DNA from: Enterococcus canis NBRC 100695
Lineage (GTDB): Bacteria; Bacillota; Bacilli; Lactobacillales; Enterococcaceae
Reading direction: 5' to 3'
Length of the DNA stretch: 64,000 nucleotides
Assembly: GCF_001544375.1 (NCBI RefSeq)
Contig: NZ_BCQJ01000001.1
Span: 62,001 to 126,000 of the forward strand
Shown here: positions 26,088 to 35,746 of the stretch, piece by piece
Layout of the letters: every line of letters begins with the position of its first letter
How positions within the stretch are numbered: the first letter of the stretch is position 1
Program-made: the position numbers and the translations under genes
The notes under the pieces: generated by a model
Told to the model about the DNA's origin: nothing
The model's input: only the letters and a program-made list of their open reading frames with translations
The model's database searches: none

Positions 26088-27974
26088 ATGAAAGAGCTTC
26101 GGGTAGAGCATTTAACGAAAACCTATGGGGAGAAGACCTTATTTCAAGATATTTCCTTTATGATCAAAGAACGAGACCGCATCGGTTTGATTGGTATCAA
26201 TGGAACCGGCAAGACGAGTCTGTTAAATATATTAGCTGGCGTAGACAGCGGTGATGGTGATGTACCGGCAATTGTGACCTCAACTGACTATCAAATCGGT
26301 TATCTTTCACAAAGTAAAACGTTTGACCCGCAGTTGACGGTAGCTGAGGCTGTTTTCCAAGGCGATACGCCGATTTTACGAGCAGTCCGCTATTATGAAT
26401 TGGCGCTACATCGCTTAAGTGAGTCTGGTGACGATCCAGAAGCGCAACGGATGTATACTCAGGCTGAAGAACAAATGAACAAAGCGGATGCTTGGACAGC
26501 TGACACCGATGCGAAAATCATCTTACAAAAGCTGGGCATCAGTCAGTTGCATCAAACAATTGGCTCTTTATCCGGCGGTCAGCAAAAGCGAGTCAGCCTA
26601 GCGCAAGTTTTGATTGAATCACCGGACCTGTTACTTCTAGATGAGCCCACCAACCATTTAGACTATGCGGCTATCGAGTGGCTTGAAAGTTATTTAGCCC
26701 AATACCGGGGCGCCGTCATGGTGGTGACCCATGATCGCTATTTCTTAGATAAAGTCACGAATCGTATTTTTGAGTTGTCCTTTGGTCGCCTTTTTGAATA
26801 TCTCGGCAATTATCAGGCGTATATCCAACAACGGGCTGAACGGGAACGGGTTGAAGCGGATCAAGAAGTGAAACGCAAGCAACTGTTCAAACAAGAATTG
26901 GCTTGGATGCGCGCGGGGGTCCAAGCGCGGGGCACCAAACAACAAGCACGGATCAATCGCTTTGAAGATTTGAAGGACAATCTTCATCAAGTCAAAAATA
27001 CTGAGGCTGTTGAGCTAGACTTTGCGACGCAACGCCTTGGCAAAAAAGTCTTAGAAATCAAAGACGGCTCTTATGCGATTGAAGGAAAAGTATTGCTGAA
27101 TCATTTTGATTTATTGATTCAAAAGCAGGAACGCTTAGGCATCACTGGCGAAAATGGTGCCGGCAAGTCAACACTATTGAATATTTTAGCTGGGCGTTTA
27201 CCGTTAGATAGTGGTCTTTATACGATTGGTGAAACCGTCAAGCTGGCTTATTACACGCAACAGAATGAGGCTATGGCGCCAGATAAACGCATGATTGCTT
27301 ATTTGCAAGAGGCTGCAGAAGAAGTGCGGCGACAAGATGGGACCACGATTGGTGTGGCAGAATTGTTGGAACGCTTTTTATTTCCTCGTTCGATGCACGG
27401 TACCTTGATTGGCAAGCTTTCCGGTGGTGAAAAACGCCGCCTTTACTTATTGAAACTTTTGATTGGTCAACCCAATGTCTTATTGCTGGATGAACCCACC
27501 AACGATTTGGATATCGAGACGTTGACGGTTTTAGAAGATTATTTAGAAGACTTTCCGGGTGCGGTAATTGCCGTTTCCCATGACCGCTATTTCTTAGATA
27601 AAACGATGGAAAAATTACTAGTCTTTAAGGGCGCTGGTGTGATTGAAACATTCTTTGGAGTGATGTCAGAGTACCTGGCACAAACGAAAGAAGTTGCTAA
27701 AGCATCTAAAGAAGTACCCAAGGCGGCCGTAACAGTTGAAGCTACTGCGAAAGTAAAGAAAAAGCTTACGTATAAAGAGCAGCAGGAGTGGGCTACCATT
27801 GAAGAAGATATCGCCCAATTAGAAGAAAAAATCACCCAGCTGACAGCGGACATGAATAAGACTGGCTCTGATTTCGGCAAGCTGCAGGATTTACAACAGC
27901 AGGTGGATACAAATGAACAAACACTGGAAGAAAAGCTGGCACGTTGGGAATACCTCAGCGAGTTTGCGGATTAG
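26088..27974 (+). CDS. ABC-F family ATPase, Uup type
   Basis: A 628-residue protein with two ATP-binding cassettes and no membrane segment. Walker A sites are GINGTGKTSLLN (near 36) and GENGAGKSTLLN (near 350); signature LSGGQ / LSGGE; Walker B LLLLDEPTNHLD / LLLDEPTNDLD. A linker between them (about 240-300) is basic, and the C-terminal 80 residues form a coiled coil (EEDIAQLEEKITQLTADMN), as in Uup. ABC-F proteins act on the ribosome or on DNA intermediates. GAGGG six bases before ATG 26088 decides the start. Confidence 0.9.
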   Translation: MKELRVEHLTKTYGEKTLFQDISFMIKERDRIGLIGINGTGKTSLLNILAGVDSGDGDVPAIVTSTDYQIGYLSQSKTFDPQLTVAEAVFQGDTPILRAVRYYELALHRLSESGDDPEAQRMYTQAEEQMNKADAWTADTDAKIILQKLGISQLHQTIGSLSGGQQKRVSLAQVLIESPDLLLLDEPTNHLDYAAIEWLESYLAQYRGAVMVVTHDRYFLDKVTNRIFELSFGRLFEYLGNYQAYIQQRAERERVEADQEVKRKQLFKQELAWMRAGVQARGTKQQARINRFEDLKDNLHQVKNTEAVELDFATQRLGKKVLEIKDGSYAIEGKVLLNHFDLLIQKQERLGITGENGAGKSTLLNILAGRLPLDSGLYTIGETVKLAYYTQQNEAMAPDKRMIAYLQEAAEEVRRQDGTTIGVAELLERFLFPRSMHGTLIGKLSGGEKRRLYLLKLLIGQPNVLLLDEPTNDLDIETLTVLEDYLEDFPGAVIAVSHDRYFLDKTMEKLLVFKGAGVIETFFGVMSEYLAQTKEVAKASKEVPKAAVTVEATAKVKKKLTYKEQQEWATIEEDIAQLEEKITQLTADMNKTGSDFGKLQDLQQQVDTNEQTLEEKLARWEYLSEFAD

Positions 27975-27983
27975 GAGGCTGAC

Positions 27984-28931
27984 ATGGAACAAGCATACTT
28001 AGATCTAGGCCAAAAATTATTGTTGGAAGGACACCAAAAGGGTGACCGCACGGGAACCGGTACCCGGAGTTTATTCGGTTATCAAATGCGTTTTGATTTG
28101 GCTGAAGGCTTTCCGCTATTGACCACTAAGCGAGTACCTTTTGGATTAATCAAAAGCGAATTATTGTGGTTTATTAAAGGCGATACCAATATCCGCTATT
28201 TATTACAACATAATAACCACATTTGGGATGAATGGGCCTTTGAACGCTATATTCAAAGCTCAGACTACCAAGGACCTGATATGACAGATTTTGGTCATCG
28301 CAGCTTAACCGATGCAGCCTTCAATGAGGTCTACCAAAAAGAGATGCAGGACTTCTGTCAGCGAATTTTAGATGACGAAGAATTCGCAGCCCAGTATGGT
28401 GAATTAGGTAATATTTACGGTTCTCAGTGGCGTCATTGGGAAACCAAAGACGGTAGCTTTATTGATCAGCTGCAAAATGTCATTGATATGATTAAAACAA
28501 CGCCTGATTCACGTCGTTTGATTGTTTCCGCTTGGAACCCTGAAGATGTGCCATCTATGGCGTTACCACCTTGTCACACCTTGTTCCAATTTTATGTGAA
28601 CGAAGGCAAATTAAGCTGCCAGTTGTATCAACGGAGCGCCGATGTCTTTCTTGGCGTGCCATTTAACATTGCCAGCTATGCTTTGTTGACGCATTTGATT
28701 GCTCATGAAACTGGCTTAGAGGTTGGTGAATTTGTGCATACCTTAGGCGATGCGCATTTATATAATAATCATATCCAACAGATGGAAGAGCAGTTGGCCC
28801 GGACCCCGCGTGCGTTGCCGACTTTAGTACTGAACCAAGAAAAAACGTCGATTTTTGATTTTGATATGGAGGATATCAAGGTAGAAAACTATGATCCTTA
28901 TCCAACCATCAAAGCACCCATCGCCGTCTAA
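27984..28931 (+). CDS. thyA: Thymidylate synthase
   Basis: A 315-residue enzyme converting dUMP to dTMP with methylenetetrahydrofolate. The nucleophile Cys lies in [38 protein letters not shown] and [12 protein letters not shown] are further signatures. Length matches the longer Lactobacillus-type enzyme with an insert (about 90-140). It is ten bases after the ABC-F gene and followed by folA, which regenerates its cofactor. Confidence 0.96.
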   Translation: MEQAYLDLGQKLLLEGHQKGDRTGTGTRSLFGYQMRFDLAEGFPLLTTKRVPFGLIKSELLWFIKGDTNIRYLLQHNNHIWDEWAFERYIQSSDYQGPDMTDFGHRSLTDAAFNEVYQKEMQDFCQRILDDEEFAAQYGELGNIYGSQWRHWETKDGSFIDQLQNVIDMIKTTPDSRRLIVSAWNPEDVPSMALPPCHTLFQFYVNEGKLSCQLYQRSADVFLGVPFNIASYALLTHLIAHETGLEVGEFVHTLGDAHLYNNHIQQMEEQLARTPRALPTLVLNQEKTSIFDFDMEDIKVENYDPYPTIKAPIAV

Positions 28932-28942
28932 AGGAGAACAAT

Positions 28943-29440
28943 ATGTTAGCAGCAATCTGGGCACAAGATGAGAATGGCTTGATTGGCAAAAATGATCATT
29001 TGCCTTGGCGTCTTCCCAATGATTTGAAATTTTTTAAGCAGATGACCGAGAACAATACGTTAGTGATGGGCCGCAAAACCTTTGAAGGAATGGGCAAACG
29101 ACCACTACCGAACCGCACAACTATCGTGTTAACGCGAGATAAGGCATATCAGGCAGAAGGTGTCCTGGTAATGCATAGCGTTGCAGATGTGACCGCCTAC
29201 GCTGAGACTTTTGACGGTATCACCTTTATTGCGGGAGGTTCGCAAGTGTATGAGGACTTCTTGCCAATTACAGATGTCCTGTACCGTACGGTGATTCATG
29301 AAGCTTTTGAAGGCGATAGCTATTTTCCACCGGTGGATTGGGATCAATGGAGTATGATCAATATCAGCCAAGGGGAGCAAGATGAAGAAAATCCCTATCT
29401 TTATCAATTTGAGACCTATCAACGAAAAACACAAGAATAA
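28943..29440 (+). CDS. folA: Dihydrofolate reductase
   Basis: A 165-residue NADPH-dependent reductase. AAIWAQDENGLIGKNDHLPW, LKFFKQMTENNTLVMGRKTFE and FIAGGSQVYEDF cover the folate and NADPH sites; the substrate-binding Asp/Glu position is Asp in PNDLKFF. It forms an operon with thyA (11-base gap). RBS AAAGGAG. Confidence 0.95.
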   Translation: MLAAIWAQDENGLIGKNDHLPWRLPNDLKFFKQMTENNTLVMGRKTFEGMGKRPLPNRTTIVLTRDKAYQAEGVLVMHSVADVTAYAETFDGITFIAGGSQVYEDFLPITDVLYRTVIHEAFEGDSYFPPVDWDQWSMINISQGEQDEENPYLYQFETYQRKTQE

Positions 29441-29444
29441 CTGA

Positions 29445-29480
29445 AAAACCGGCGTCCTTTTGATAAGGCGCCGGTTTTTT
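29445..29480 (+). terminator. Rho-independent terminator
   Basis: AAAACCGGCG pairs with CGCCGGTTTT and an inner CCTT pairs with AAGG, then T run. Confidence 0.88.
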
Positions 29481-29485
29481 GAATT

Positions 29486-29515
29486 AAAAAAGAGCCCGTT
29501 CAGCGGACTCTTTTT
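29486..29515 (-). terminator. Terminator of the hemolysin III homologue
   Basis: AAAAAGAGcCCG pairs with CGGaCTCTTTTT, placed right after the minus-strand stop codon. Confidence 0.7.
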
Positions 29516-29516
29516 G

Positions 29517-30170
29517 TTACGTATAAAATAAAACGGAGAAATACATCAGCCCCGCGCCTAGCATGACAAACAAGTGCCAAACCACATGCATGAAGCGAAC
29601 ATTTTTCAAACTATAAAACAAGGCGCCCAGAGTGTAGGATACGCCACCTAAGACTAATAGCAGGATGCCTTTAGGCCCTAGTGAGCTGTATAGAGCAGGC
29701 GCTGCCGTTAGACATAACCACCCCATGATGATATAGATGATCGTTGAAATTTTGGAGAAGCGCGTAGTTTTATGCAGCCAGATGGATTTGTAAATGACAC
29801 CTAAAATAGCTAACAGCCAAATGACAACGAATAACGTCCAGCCCTGCCAACCACGAATACTCAACAAACAGAAAGGAGTATAGCTACCCGCAATCAATAG
29901 AAAGATTGAGCTGTGGTCGAAAACTTGAAATACCTTTTTGGCTTTGGTGAAAATCAAGCTATGGAAAAGTGTCGATGCCAGAAACAATAAAATCATAGTA
30001 GCACCATAGATGGCGTAAGATACGACGTGGACCGCTGAACCCAGACGCGCACCCTTGACTAATAGCACGACTAAGCCGGCGATACTGAGACCTGTTCCGA
30101 TACCGTGTGTGACGGCGTTCAACACTTCATTGACGATGAGATACTTTTTAGAAAATTTTGCTTTTTCCAT
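29517..30170 (-). CDS. Hemolysin III / YqfA family membrane protein
   Basis: A 217-residue protein with seven hydrophobic segments and the PAQR/hemolysin III signature: NEVLNAVTHGIGTGLSIAG at the N-terminus, LFHSL in the second segment (zinc-site His), DHSSIFLLIAGSYTPF and a C-terminal HVVWHLFVMLGAGLMYF. The family holds a metal-site membrane hydrolase-like fold; the cellular role is not settled, and haemolytic activity should not be assumed. Single-gene unit, divergent from degV. Confidence 0.87.
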   Translation of the reverse strand: MEKAKFSKKYLIVNEVLNAVTHGIGTGLSIAGLVVLLVKGARLGSAVHVVSYAIYGATMILLFLASTLFHSLIFTKAKKVFQVFDHSSIFLLIAGSYTPFCLLSIRGWQGWTLFVVIWLLAILGVIYKSIWLHKTTRFSKISTIIYIIMGWLCLTAAPALYSSLGPKGILLLVLGGVSYTLGALFYSLKNVRFMHVVWHLFVMLGAGLMYFSVLFYT

Positions 30171-30238
30171 GAAATCCCCATCCTTCCTCTTAATTTGATG
30201 AAAAAATGAGATAAGTCTGTTATACTAAAAACAGAGAA

Positions 30239-30277
30239 AACCTTGGATTCATTCTACCATGAATCGGGGTCCTTTTT
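30239..30277 (+). terminator. Terminator-like hairpin between promoter and degV
   Basis: GATTCAT (30246-30252) pairs with ATGAATC (30259-30265) and the flanking ACC pairs with GGT (30268-30270), followed by CCTTTTT. A TATACT box at 30221-30226 lies just upstream, so the hairpin falls inside the presumed degV leader. Confidence 0.5.
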
Positions 30278-30298
30278 AAAGAGAGAGTGATGAAATCA

Positions 30299-31141
30299 AT
30301 GTCGAAAGTGAAAATCGTAACGGATTCTTCCTGTACTATGACAAAAGAAGTCCGCGATCGTTTAAATATCCACGTCATGCCGTTATCGGTCATGATTGAT
30401 GGCGTCGTGTATGCGGATGATGACCTGCTAGAAGGCGAAAAATTCATGGAAATGATGGCGACCGCCAAAGCATTACCCAAGACGAGCCAACCGCCAATCG
30501 GCCAATTTGTTGACCTCTATGATGAATTAGGCAAAGATGGTTCACCCGTCGTTTCTATCCATATGACAAAAGGCTTAAGCGGTACGGTAGAAGCAGCAAG
30601 ACAAGCTAGCAATCTTTCCAGTAGCCAGGTGACAGTCATTGATAGTGACTTTACTGACCAGGCCTTAGCCTTCCAAGTAATCCGAGCAGCGGAACTAGCT
30701 GAAAATGGTGCTTCTGTGGAAGAGATTTTGGCGGAAGTAGCCTTCGTGAAGGAACATTCGAAACTGTATATTGGTATTTCAACGTTAGACAACTTAGTCA
30801 AAGGCGGCCGCATCAGTCGCGCAACTGGGATGCTGTCTAATTTATTCAACATGAAGGTTGTCATGGCCTTTGATAACACCGAATTAGTACCTGTAGTAAA
30901 GGGACGTGGCGGCAAGACTTTTACTAAGTGGATCGAAACACTGAAAACGGAGTTGCAGCAAGCCGGAAGTATTCGCCAAATCGGGATTTCTCATGCTGAT
31001 GGGTTGGAAATTGCGCAAGAGATTAAAGCCGCGTTACAACCATTGTTCCCTGAAATGACGATTCCAGTACTGCATACTAATCCTGTGATAGCGACCCACA
31101 CCGGTAAAGGCGCTTTCGCTGTCATGTACTATACGGACTAA
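30299..31141 (+). CDS. DegV family fatty-acid-binding protein (first copy)
   Basis: A 280-residue two-domain DegV protein. KIVTDSSCTMTKEV at the N-terminus and TSQPPIGQFVDLYDEL near residue 60 contain the Thr/Ser residues that bind the fatty acid carboxylate; IGISTLDNLVKGGRIS and the C-terminal HTNPVIATHTGKGAFAVMYY complete the signature. In firmicutes DegV/FakB proteins present fatty acids to FakA kinase. GTG 30287 and ATG 30290 are also in frame; 30299 has the best SD spacing. A second copy lies at 40385. Confidence 0.9.
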   Translation: MSKVKIVTDSSCTMTKEVRDRLNIHVMPLSVMIDGVVYADDDLLEGEKFMEMMATAKALPKTSQPPIGQFVDLYDELGKDGSPVVSIHMTKGLSGTVEAARQASNLSSSQVTVIDSDFTDQALAFQVIRAAELAENGASVEEILAEVAFVKEHSKLYIGISTLDNLVKGGRISRATGMLSNLFNMKVVMAFDNTELVPVVKGRGGKTFTKWIETLKTELQQAGSIRQIGISHADGLEIAQEIKAALQPLFPEMTIPVLHTNPVIATHTGKGAFAVMYYTD

Positions 31142-31153
31142 TGAAAGATAGTT

Positions 31154-31186
31154 GGACCTGAGGAAATTTGTTCCTCGGGTCTTTTT
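31154..31186 (+). terminator. Rho-independent terminator
   Basis: GACCTGAGGAA pairs with TTCCTCGGGTC (one G-T), then TTTTT. Confidence 0.88.
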
Positions 31187-31260
31187 GCCGCGCCGCAGTT
31201 GACGAAAGACTGGAAAATCGTTAGAATGTGGCATTAACAACTAGTTTGGAGGAAACGATA

Positions 31261-32145
31261 ATGAAAACTATCCAGCGTTGGCTATTTCCTCTTTTGATCG
31301 TAGCGGTCACTGCTCTTATTTGCGGATTGGCCATTTCGGTAGTCTTTCCGAAAGAAGAAGGCTCGTTGATTTCGACAGCCAAACAGCAAAATTCGCAGCA
31401 AAAAGAATTGATCCATTACACCGCTTTAGGAGATTCCTTAACGCAAGGCGTCGGGGCCTCCCTTAAAGGCGGCTTTGTACCGATGGTGGTGCAAGACTTG
31501 ACGGACACCTATCGGCTGAATGGAGTGGAAGTGGACAACTTTGGCAAAAATGGCGATCGCAGCGATCAAATTTTGAAAAGATTGCAGAAGAATGACGAGA
31601 TCCAAAAAAGTTTGGCAAAGGCGGATATTATTACGCTGACGTTCGGCGGTAATGACCTTATGAAAGTCATCCAGCAAAATATTTTTGGTGATCTGACCGT
31701 TCAAACCTTTGATAAGCCCTTAGTAGACTATCAAGACTCTGTACGAGCATTACTAAAAGAAGTGCGGAAATATAACCCAAACGCCCCGATGTATATTCTG
31801 GGGATTTATAACCCTTTTTATCTTTATTTTCCGGAAATCACACAAATGCAATCGATTGTTACCAACTGGAATCTAGGGACGGAAGCCGTCGTCAAAGAAG
31901 AACAGCGTAGCTATTTCATTCCTATCAATGACCTATTGTATAAAGGAATTGATGGTAGTATCGGTGTGGAAGGGGAAGGTGACGGAACCTCTGCAAGTGG
32001 AACTCCGGATATTAAAAACAATGTGATTTATGAAGAAGATCACTTCCATCCTAATAATCTTGGCTATCAGTTGATGGCGCGTGCCGTCAAGGAAGAACTG
32101 GTAAAAACCAAGGGTGAGTGGTTGGAGAATGGAGCGGTAGACTAA
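31261..32145 (+). CDS. ypmR: SGNH/GDSL hydrolase, membrane-anchored (YpmR-like)
   Basis: A 294-residue extracellular esterase/lipase-like protein with an N-terminal anchor (about 8-27, WLFPLLIVAVTALICGLAI). Block I is ALGDSLTQGVG (catalytic Ser), block II has FGKNGDRS, block III FGGNDLM, and block V DHFHPNNLGY (Asp/His). Substrate unknown. It is directly followed by ypmS with no gap, the same pair as in Bacillus. TTGGAGG precedes ATG 31261. Confidence 0.88.
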   Translation: MKTIQRWLFPLLIVAVTALICGLAISVVFPKEEGSLISTAKQQNSQQKELIHYTALGDSLTQGVGASLKGGFVPMVVQDLTDTYRLNGVEVDNFGKNGDRSDQILKRLQKNDEIQKSLAKADIITLTFGGNDLMKVIQQNIFGDLTVQTFDKPLVDYQDSVRALLKEVRKYNPNAPMYILGIYNPFYLYFPEITQMQSIVTNWNLGTEAVVKEEQRSYFIPINDLLYKGIDGSIGVEGEGDGTSASGTPDIKNNVIYEEDHFHPNNLGYQLMARAVKEELVKTKGEWLENGAVD

Positions 32146-32742
32146 ATGAAAAATTACATCAAGCAAAATCCTTGGCGTCTCGCCTTTTTAATATTATTAG
32201 GCCTCGTGATTGGTTCCGTTGCCGTAATCGGCTATCGCGTCACACAAATTCGCGAACCTAACTTGCCACCGGCGCAAACCGAAGTTAGTCGAGAAGGTAC
32301 TTCGGTTATGCGGATGGAGTCGAATAAGGAAGACGTGAATCGGTTGATTCAATTCTTTCTGGAAGATTTTCAAAAAGACGCTAATGTTAAGATGAAGTTC
32401 TATTTAGAAAATGAAGCTTTGTTGAATGGGACCTTTAAGGTATTAGGCTTTCCCGTACAGTTCTATCTTTATTTTGATCCTTATGTGATGGAAGATGGCA
32501 ATGTTCAGCTGAAGGCCAAGAGCTTATCCATTGGGGCCTTAGGCTTGCCTATTGGAGATGTGATGAAAGGGATTCAACGGGAATATGACTTGCCCGAATG
32601 GATTGTAGTGGATCCAGATGAAAAAACGATTACCTTGCGTTTAGACCAATTCCAACTAGCAAATGGTCTCTTTGTCAAAGCAGAAAAAATAAATCTGGTA
32701 GATGATGACATTCGTTTTGATGTTTATCTACCAAGTAAGTAG
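32146..32742 (+). CDS. ypmS: YpmS family (DUF2140) membrane-anchored protein
   Basis: A 198-residue protein with one N-terminal membrane segment (about 11-30) and an outer domain with [40 protein letters not shown] split over two strands, characteristic of YpmS. Function is unknown; partner of the SGNH hydrolase by constant linkage. Its ATG immediately follows the ypmR stop codon. Confidence 0.87.
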   Translation: MKNYIKQNPWRLAFLILLGLVIGSVAVIGYRVTQIREPNLPPAQTEVSREGTSVMRMESNKEDVNRLIQFFLEDFQKDANVKMKFYLENEALLNGTFKVLGFPVQFYLYFDPYVMEDGNVQLKAKSLSIGALGLPIGDVMKGIQREYDLPEWIVVDPDEKTITLRLDQFQLANGLFVKAEKINLVDDDIRFDVYLPSK

Positions 32743-32750
32743 GTGCAAAA

Positions 32751-33269
32751 ATGAAGGAACAAGCAATTTTTGCCGGTGGCTGTTTTTGGTGTATGGTAGA
32801 GCCATTTGACCAGCAGCCGGGAATTATCGAGGTTGTTTCCGGCTATACCGGCGGTCATGTAACAAACCCGACCTATGAACAAGTGAAAGCCCATGAAACT
32901 GGCCATACAGAAGCAATCCGTATCACCTTTGATCCAGCAGTTATTTCCTATGAAGAGCTGGTGGCCATCTATTGGCAGCAGACTGATCCAACTGATGCCT
33001 TTGGCCAATTTCAAGACCGAGGTGACAACTACCGTCCGGTCATTTTTTACGCCTCTAAGGAACAGCAACAAACGGCTGAAGCAAGCAAAGCGCGTTTGGC
33101 GGCAAGTGGTCGCTTTACGGAACCTATCGTCACAACAATTGAGCCGGCAGCGCCTTTTTATTTAGCCGAAGAAGAGCATCAAGATTTTTATAAAAAGGAT
33201 CAGGCACGTTACCAGAAGGAGCATGAAACGCGCCAAGAATTTCAGCAACAACATTGGGAGGCATTATGA
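32751..33269 (+). CDS. msrA: Peptide methionine sulfoxide reductase A
   Basis: A 172-residue repair enzyme reducing methionine-S-sulfoxide. The active site is [13 protein letters not shown] (catalytic Cys in GCFWC), followed by [27 protein letters not shown] and [10 protein letters not shown]-type residues. No C-terminal resolving Cys is present, so the second Cys of GCFWC is the candidate. Overlaps yozE by ATGA. Confidence 0.95.
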   Translation: MKEQAIFAGGCFWCMVEPFDQQPGIIEVVSGYTGGHVTNPTYEQVKAHETGHTEAIRITFDPAVISYEELVAIYWQQTDPTDAFGQFQDRGDNYRPVIFYASKEQQQTAEASKARLAASGRFTEPIVTTIEPAAPFYLAEEEHQDFYKKDQARYQKEHETRQEFQQQHWEAL

Positions 33270-33487
33270 GAAGAAGTTTTTACCACTATTTAATGACACT
33301 GCGGGGACCTAAAAAGACAGATGCAATCCAAGCCTTTGCGAATGCGGCTAGTCATGACAGTCAATTTCCTAAGCAGTCGGAGGACTATGATGAAATTTCC
33401 AGTCACCTGGAACTTGATGCCGACTACATCGAAAATATGCATTTGTTCGATCAAGTGTGGGAATTATATGTAGAAAATAATCAATAG
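33266..33487 (+). CDS. yozE: YozE family (UPF0346) protein
   Basis: A 73-residue small helical protein: [45 protein letters not shown] and [15 protein letters not shown] match the YozE/UPF0346 family, whose function is unknown. Start ATG is inside the msrA stop (ATGA) with GGGAGG upstream. Confidence 0.9.
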   Translation: MRRSFYHYLMTLRGPKKTDAIQAFANAASHDSQFPKQSEDYDEISSHLELDADYIENMHLFDQVWELYVENNQ

Positions 33488-33552
33488 TCCCTTTTTCTTT
33501 CCCGGCTCTCATGCTACACTGGGAAAAATCGCAAGTTGAAAGGAGGAACTGC

Positions 33553-34974
33553 ATGTCTAAACAAGTTCCTTTACATCAATATTTGATCTCCATCGCCTGT
33601 ACTGCTTTTTTAGTCGGAGGTGCGAGTTACATCTATTTTGATCAGCAATACCAACACCAGACTGCCGAAGTCAAAACGACCAGCGAGCTGGCCGAGGTAG
33701 AATCTTTATACGAAGAGATTCAAAGCAATTACGTAGGAGACGTAGATAAAAAAGCGTTGGTTCAAGGCGCCTTAAAGGGCATGACCTCAGCTTTAGACGA
33801 TCCCTATTCCAGCTATTTAAGTGGCGATGAAGCGCAGGAACTGGATGAAACCATCTCTGGCAGTTTCGAAGGCATCGGGGCTTCTCTTTCTATGGAGAAT
33901 GAGCGACCGACAGTCTCACAAGCTCCTGTTTCAGGCTCTCCTGCTGAAAAAGCCGGCTTGCGCACGGGAGATGTCATTCAAAAAATTGATGATGAGTCTG
34001 TTTCAGGTCTGAGCCTAAACGACGTCGTCAAAAAAATCCGCGGACCTAAAGATACACAGGTTAAACTAGAAGTTGCTCGTGATGGCGAAACCTTCTCCGT
34101 AGCCATCAAACGCGATACGATTCCAGTAGATACCGTCATTGGGGAGCTAGATCATGAGCATCCAACGATTGGTAAAATCCGCATCACGACCTTTGGTGAA
34201 ACCACCTCTAATGAGTTGATCAAAACAGTGGATCAATTACGAAAAGAGGGCGCGGAAAGATTCATTCTAGACCTACGACAAAATCCTGGTGGTCTTTTAA
34301 ATCAGGTCCAACAGATTGCTAGTATGTTTTTGGAAGACGGCAAAACGGTGGTTCAATTTGAGGATAAACAAGGAAACCGTCAAGCGATTACCGCGAGTGA
34401 GTCATTAGATAAAGGCTATAAAATCACGGAGCCAGTCGCAGTCTTAGTAGACGGTGGCAGTGCCAGTGCAGCCGAAATCTTTGCGGCTGCTTTGAAAGAA
34501 TCGGCAGGTCGTCCGGTGATTGGGACCCAGACCTTTGGAAAAGGGACCGTTCAAACTGTCAAAGCTTTAAATGGTGAGGAAGACGGCGAGATCAAGCTGA
34601 CGATTTTAAAATGGTTGACACCAGACGGCGAATGGCTACATGAAAAAGGCTTAGAACCAACCATCAAAGCAGATTATCCCGAGTATGCGTATTTAGCACC
34701 AATTTCCCGCGAGAATAGCTACCGAATTGGCGACACCTCTGATGAAGTGAGCAAAATAAATCAAGTTTTGGCGGCCTTAGGGCATAAAACCACTGGTAAA
34801 GAATTCACAGAAGTAACACGCGATGCTGTAATGGAAGAACAAAAGCGGGCTGAATTGGATCCGACCGGTGTCGTGGATAATCAAACAGCCACTGCTCTAG
34901 AACAAGGCTTAGTAAAACAGATCCAAGCTCATGACGTACCGTACGAAACAGCCGTCAAAGAGTTAATGAAATAG
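33553..34974 (+). CDS. S41 C-terminal processing peptidase, membrane-anchored
   Basis: A 473-residue protease of the CtpA/CtpB type. N-terminal anchor (about 10-30), PDZ domain (about 95-180), S41 catalytic domain with Ser in DGGSASAAEIFAAAL and Lys in GTQTFGKGTVQ, and a C-terminal peptidoglycan-binding-1-like region (about 400-465). It acts outside the membrane on exported proteins. ATG 33553 follows GAAAGGAGG; the frame opens at 33511 but without an SD. Confidence 0.92.
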   Translation: MSKQVPLHQYLISIACTAFLVGGASYIYFDQQYQHQTAEVKTTSELAEVESLYEEIQSNYVGDVDKKALVQGALKGMTSALDDPYSSYLSGDEAQELDETISGSFEGIGASLSMENERPTVSQAPVSGSPAEKAGLRTGDVIQKIDDESVSGLSLNDVVKKIRGPKDTQVKLEVARDGETFSVAIKRDTIPVDTVIGELDHEHPTIGKIRITTFGETTSNELIKTVDQLRKEGAERFILDLRQNPGGLLNQVQQIASMFLEDGKTVVQFEDKQGNRQAITASESLDKGYKITEPVAVLVDGGSASAAEIFAAALKESAGRPVIGTQTFGKGTVQTVKALNGEEDGEIKLTILKWLTPDGEWLHEKGLEPTIKADYPEYAYLAPISRENSYRIGDTSDEVSKINQVLAALGHKTTGKEFTEVTRDAVMEEQKRAELDPTGVVDNQTATALEQGLVKQIQAHDVPYETAVKELMK

Positions 34975-34980
34975 TTGAAT

Positions 34981-35013
34981 ACCGGATACCTTTAGTGAGG
35001 TATTCGGTTTTTT
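34981..35013 (+). terminator. Rho-independent terminator
   Basis: ACCGGATACCT pairs with AGGTATTCGGT (one mismatch), then six T. Confidence 0.85.
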
Positions 35014-35112
35014 GTTGCAGATGTTCAGTGAAACTCGGGAAAAATCGTGAAATCACTCGACCTTTTGTAGATTCATCAGTATAATAAGAAATGTTGAAAA
35101 AATACGGAAGGA

Positions 35113-35670
35113 ATGGCCCCTTTGAACCGAAAACTATTAGACCGCTTTTGGCTGGTTGTGAAATACGCGCTCGTCGCGGTCGTACTTGTCTTCATCATTA
35201 GAGGGTTTATCCTGATTCCAGTACCAGTAGATGGAAACTCGATGGAGGACACCCTAAAGCAGGGCGATATGATCCTGATGGAAAAATTTACCGATATCCA
35301 GCGTTTTGATGTTGTGGTATTCCAACTACCTGATGGCAATATTTATATCAAGCGTATTATTGGTCTTCCTGGTGAAAAAGTCGATTATATTGACGATCAG
35401 TTGTATATCGATGATGAACCAATGGACGAACCATTCTTAACAGCTAATCGGAAACATGATGATGAATCTGCCCCCTTTACTACGGATTTCAAATTGGAGG
35501 AGCTGATTGGTCAAAACCATTTGCCTGCTTCAAGCTATTTTGTCTTAGGCGACAATCGGCGCATGTCAAAAGACAGTCGTTCCTTCGGGGTTGTCGATAG
35601 TCAATATATTCTAGGAAAAGCCCAGTTTGTTTATTACCCGATCACTCATATCAAATATATTCCCCGTTAA
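35113..35670 (+). CDS. lepB: Signal peptidase I
   Basis: A 185-residue type I signal peptidase that cleaves exported preproteins. One membrane anchor (about 12-33), catalytic Ser in PVDGNSMEDTL, catalytic Lys in NIYIKRIIGLPG and the downstream box YFVLGDNRRMSKDSRSFG. The ATG at 35113 is only about two bases from GGAAGGA; a TTG at 35122 has better spacing and may be the true start, which would shorten the protein by three residues. Confidence 0.92.
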   Translation: MAPLNRKLLDRFWLVVKYALVAVVLVFIIRGFILIPVPVDGNSMEDTLKQGDMILMEKFTDIQRFDVVVFQLPDGNIYIKRIIGLPGEKVDYIDDQLYIDDEPMDEPFLTANRKHDDESAPFTTDFKLEELIGQNHLPASSYFVLGDNRRMSKDSRSFGVVDSQYILGKAQFVYYPITHIKYIPR

Positions 35671-35705
35671 GAGATCATCCCGAGATGGTCTCTTTCTTTT
35701 TCTTT
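35670..35705 (+). terminator. Rho-independent terminator
   Basis: AGAGATCATC pairs with GATGGTCTCT (one G-T), followed by a T-rich tail. Confidence 0.8.
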
Positions 35706-35746
35706 TTGTTAGGCAAGTGGTATGGTAAAAGAAAGGAGGGATTCGG

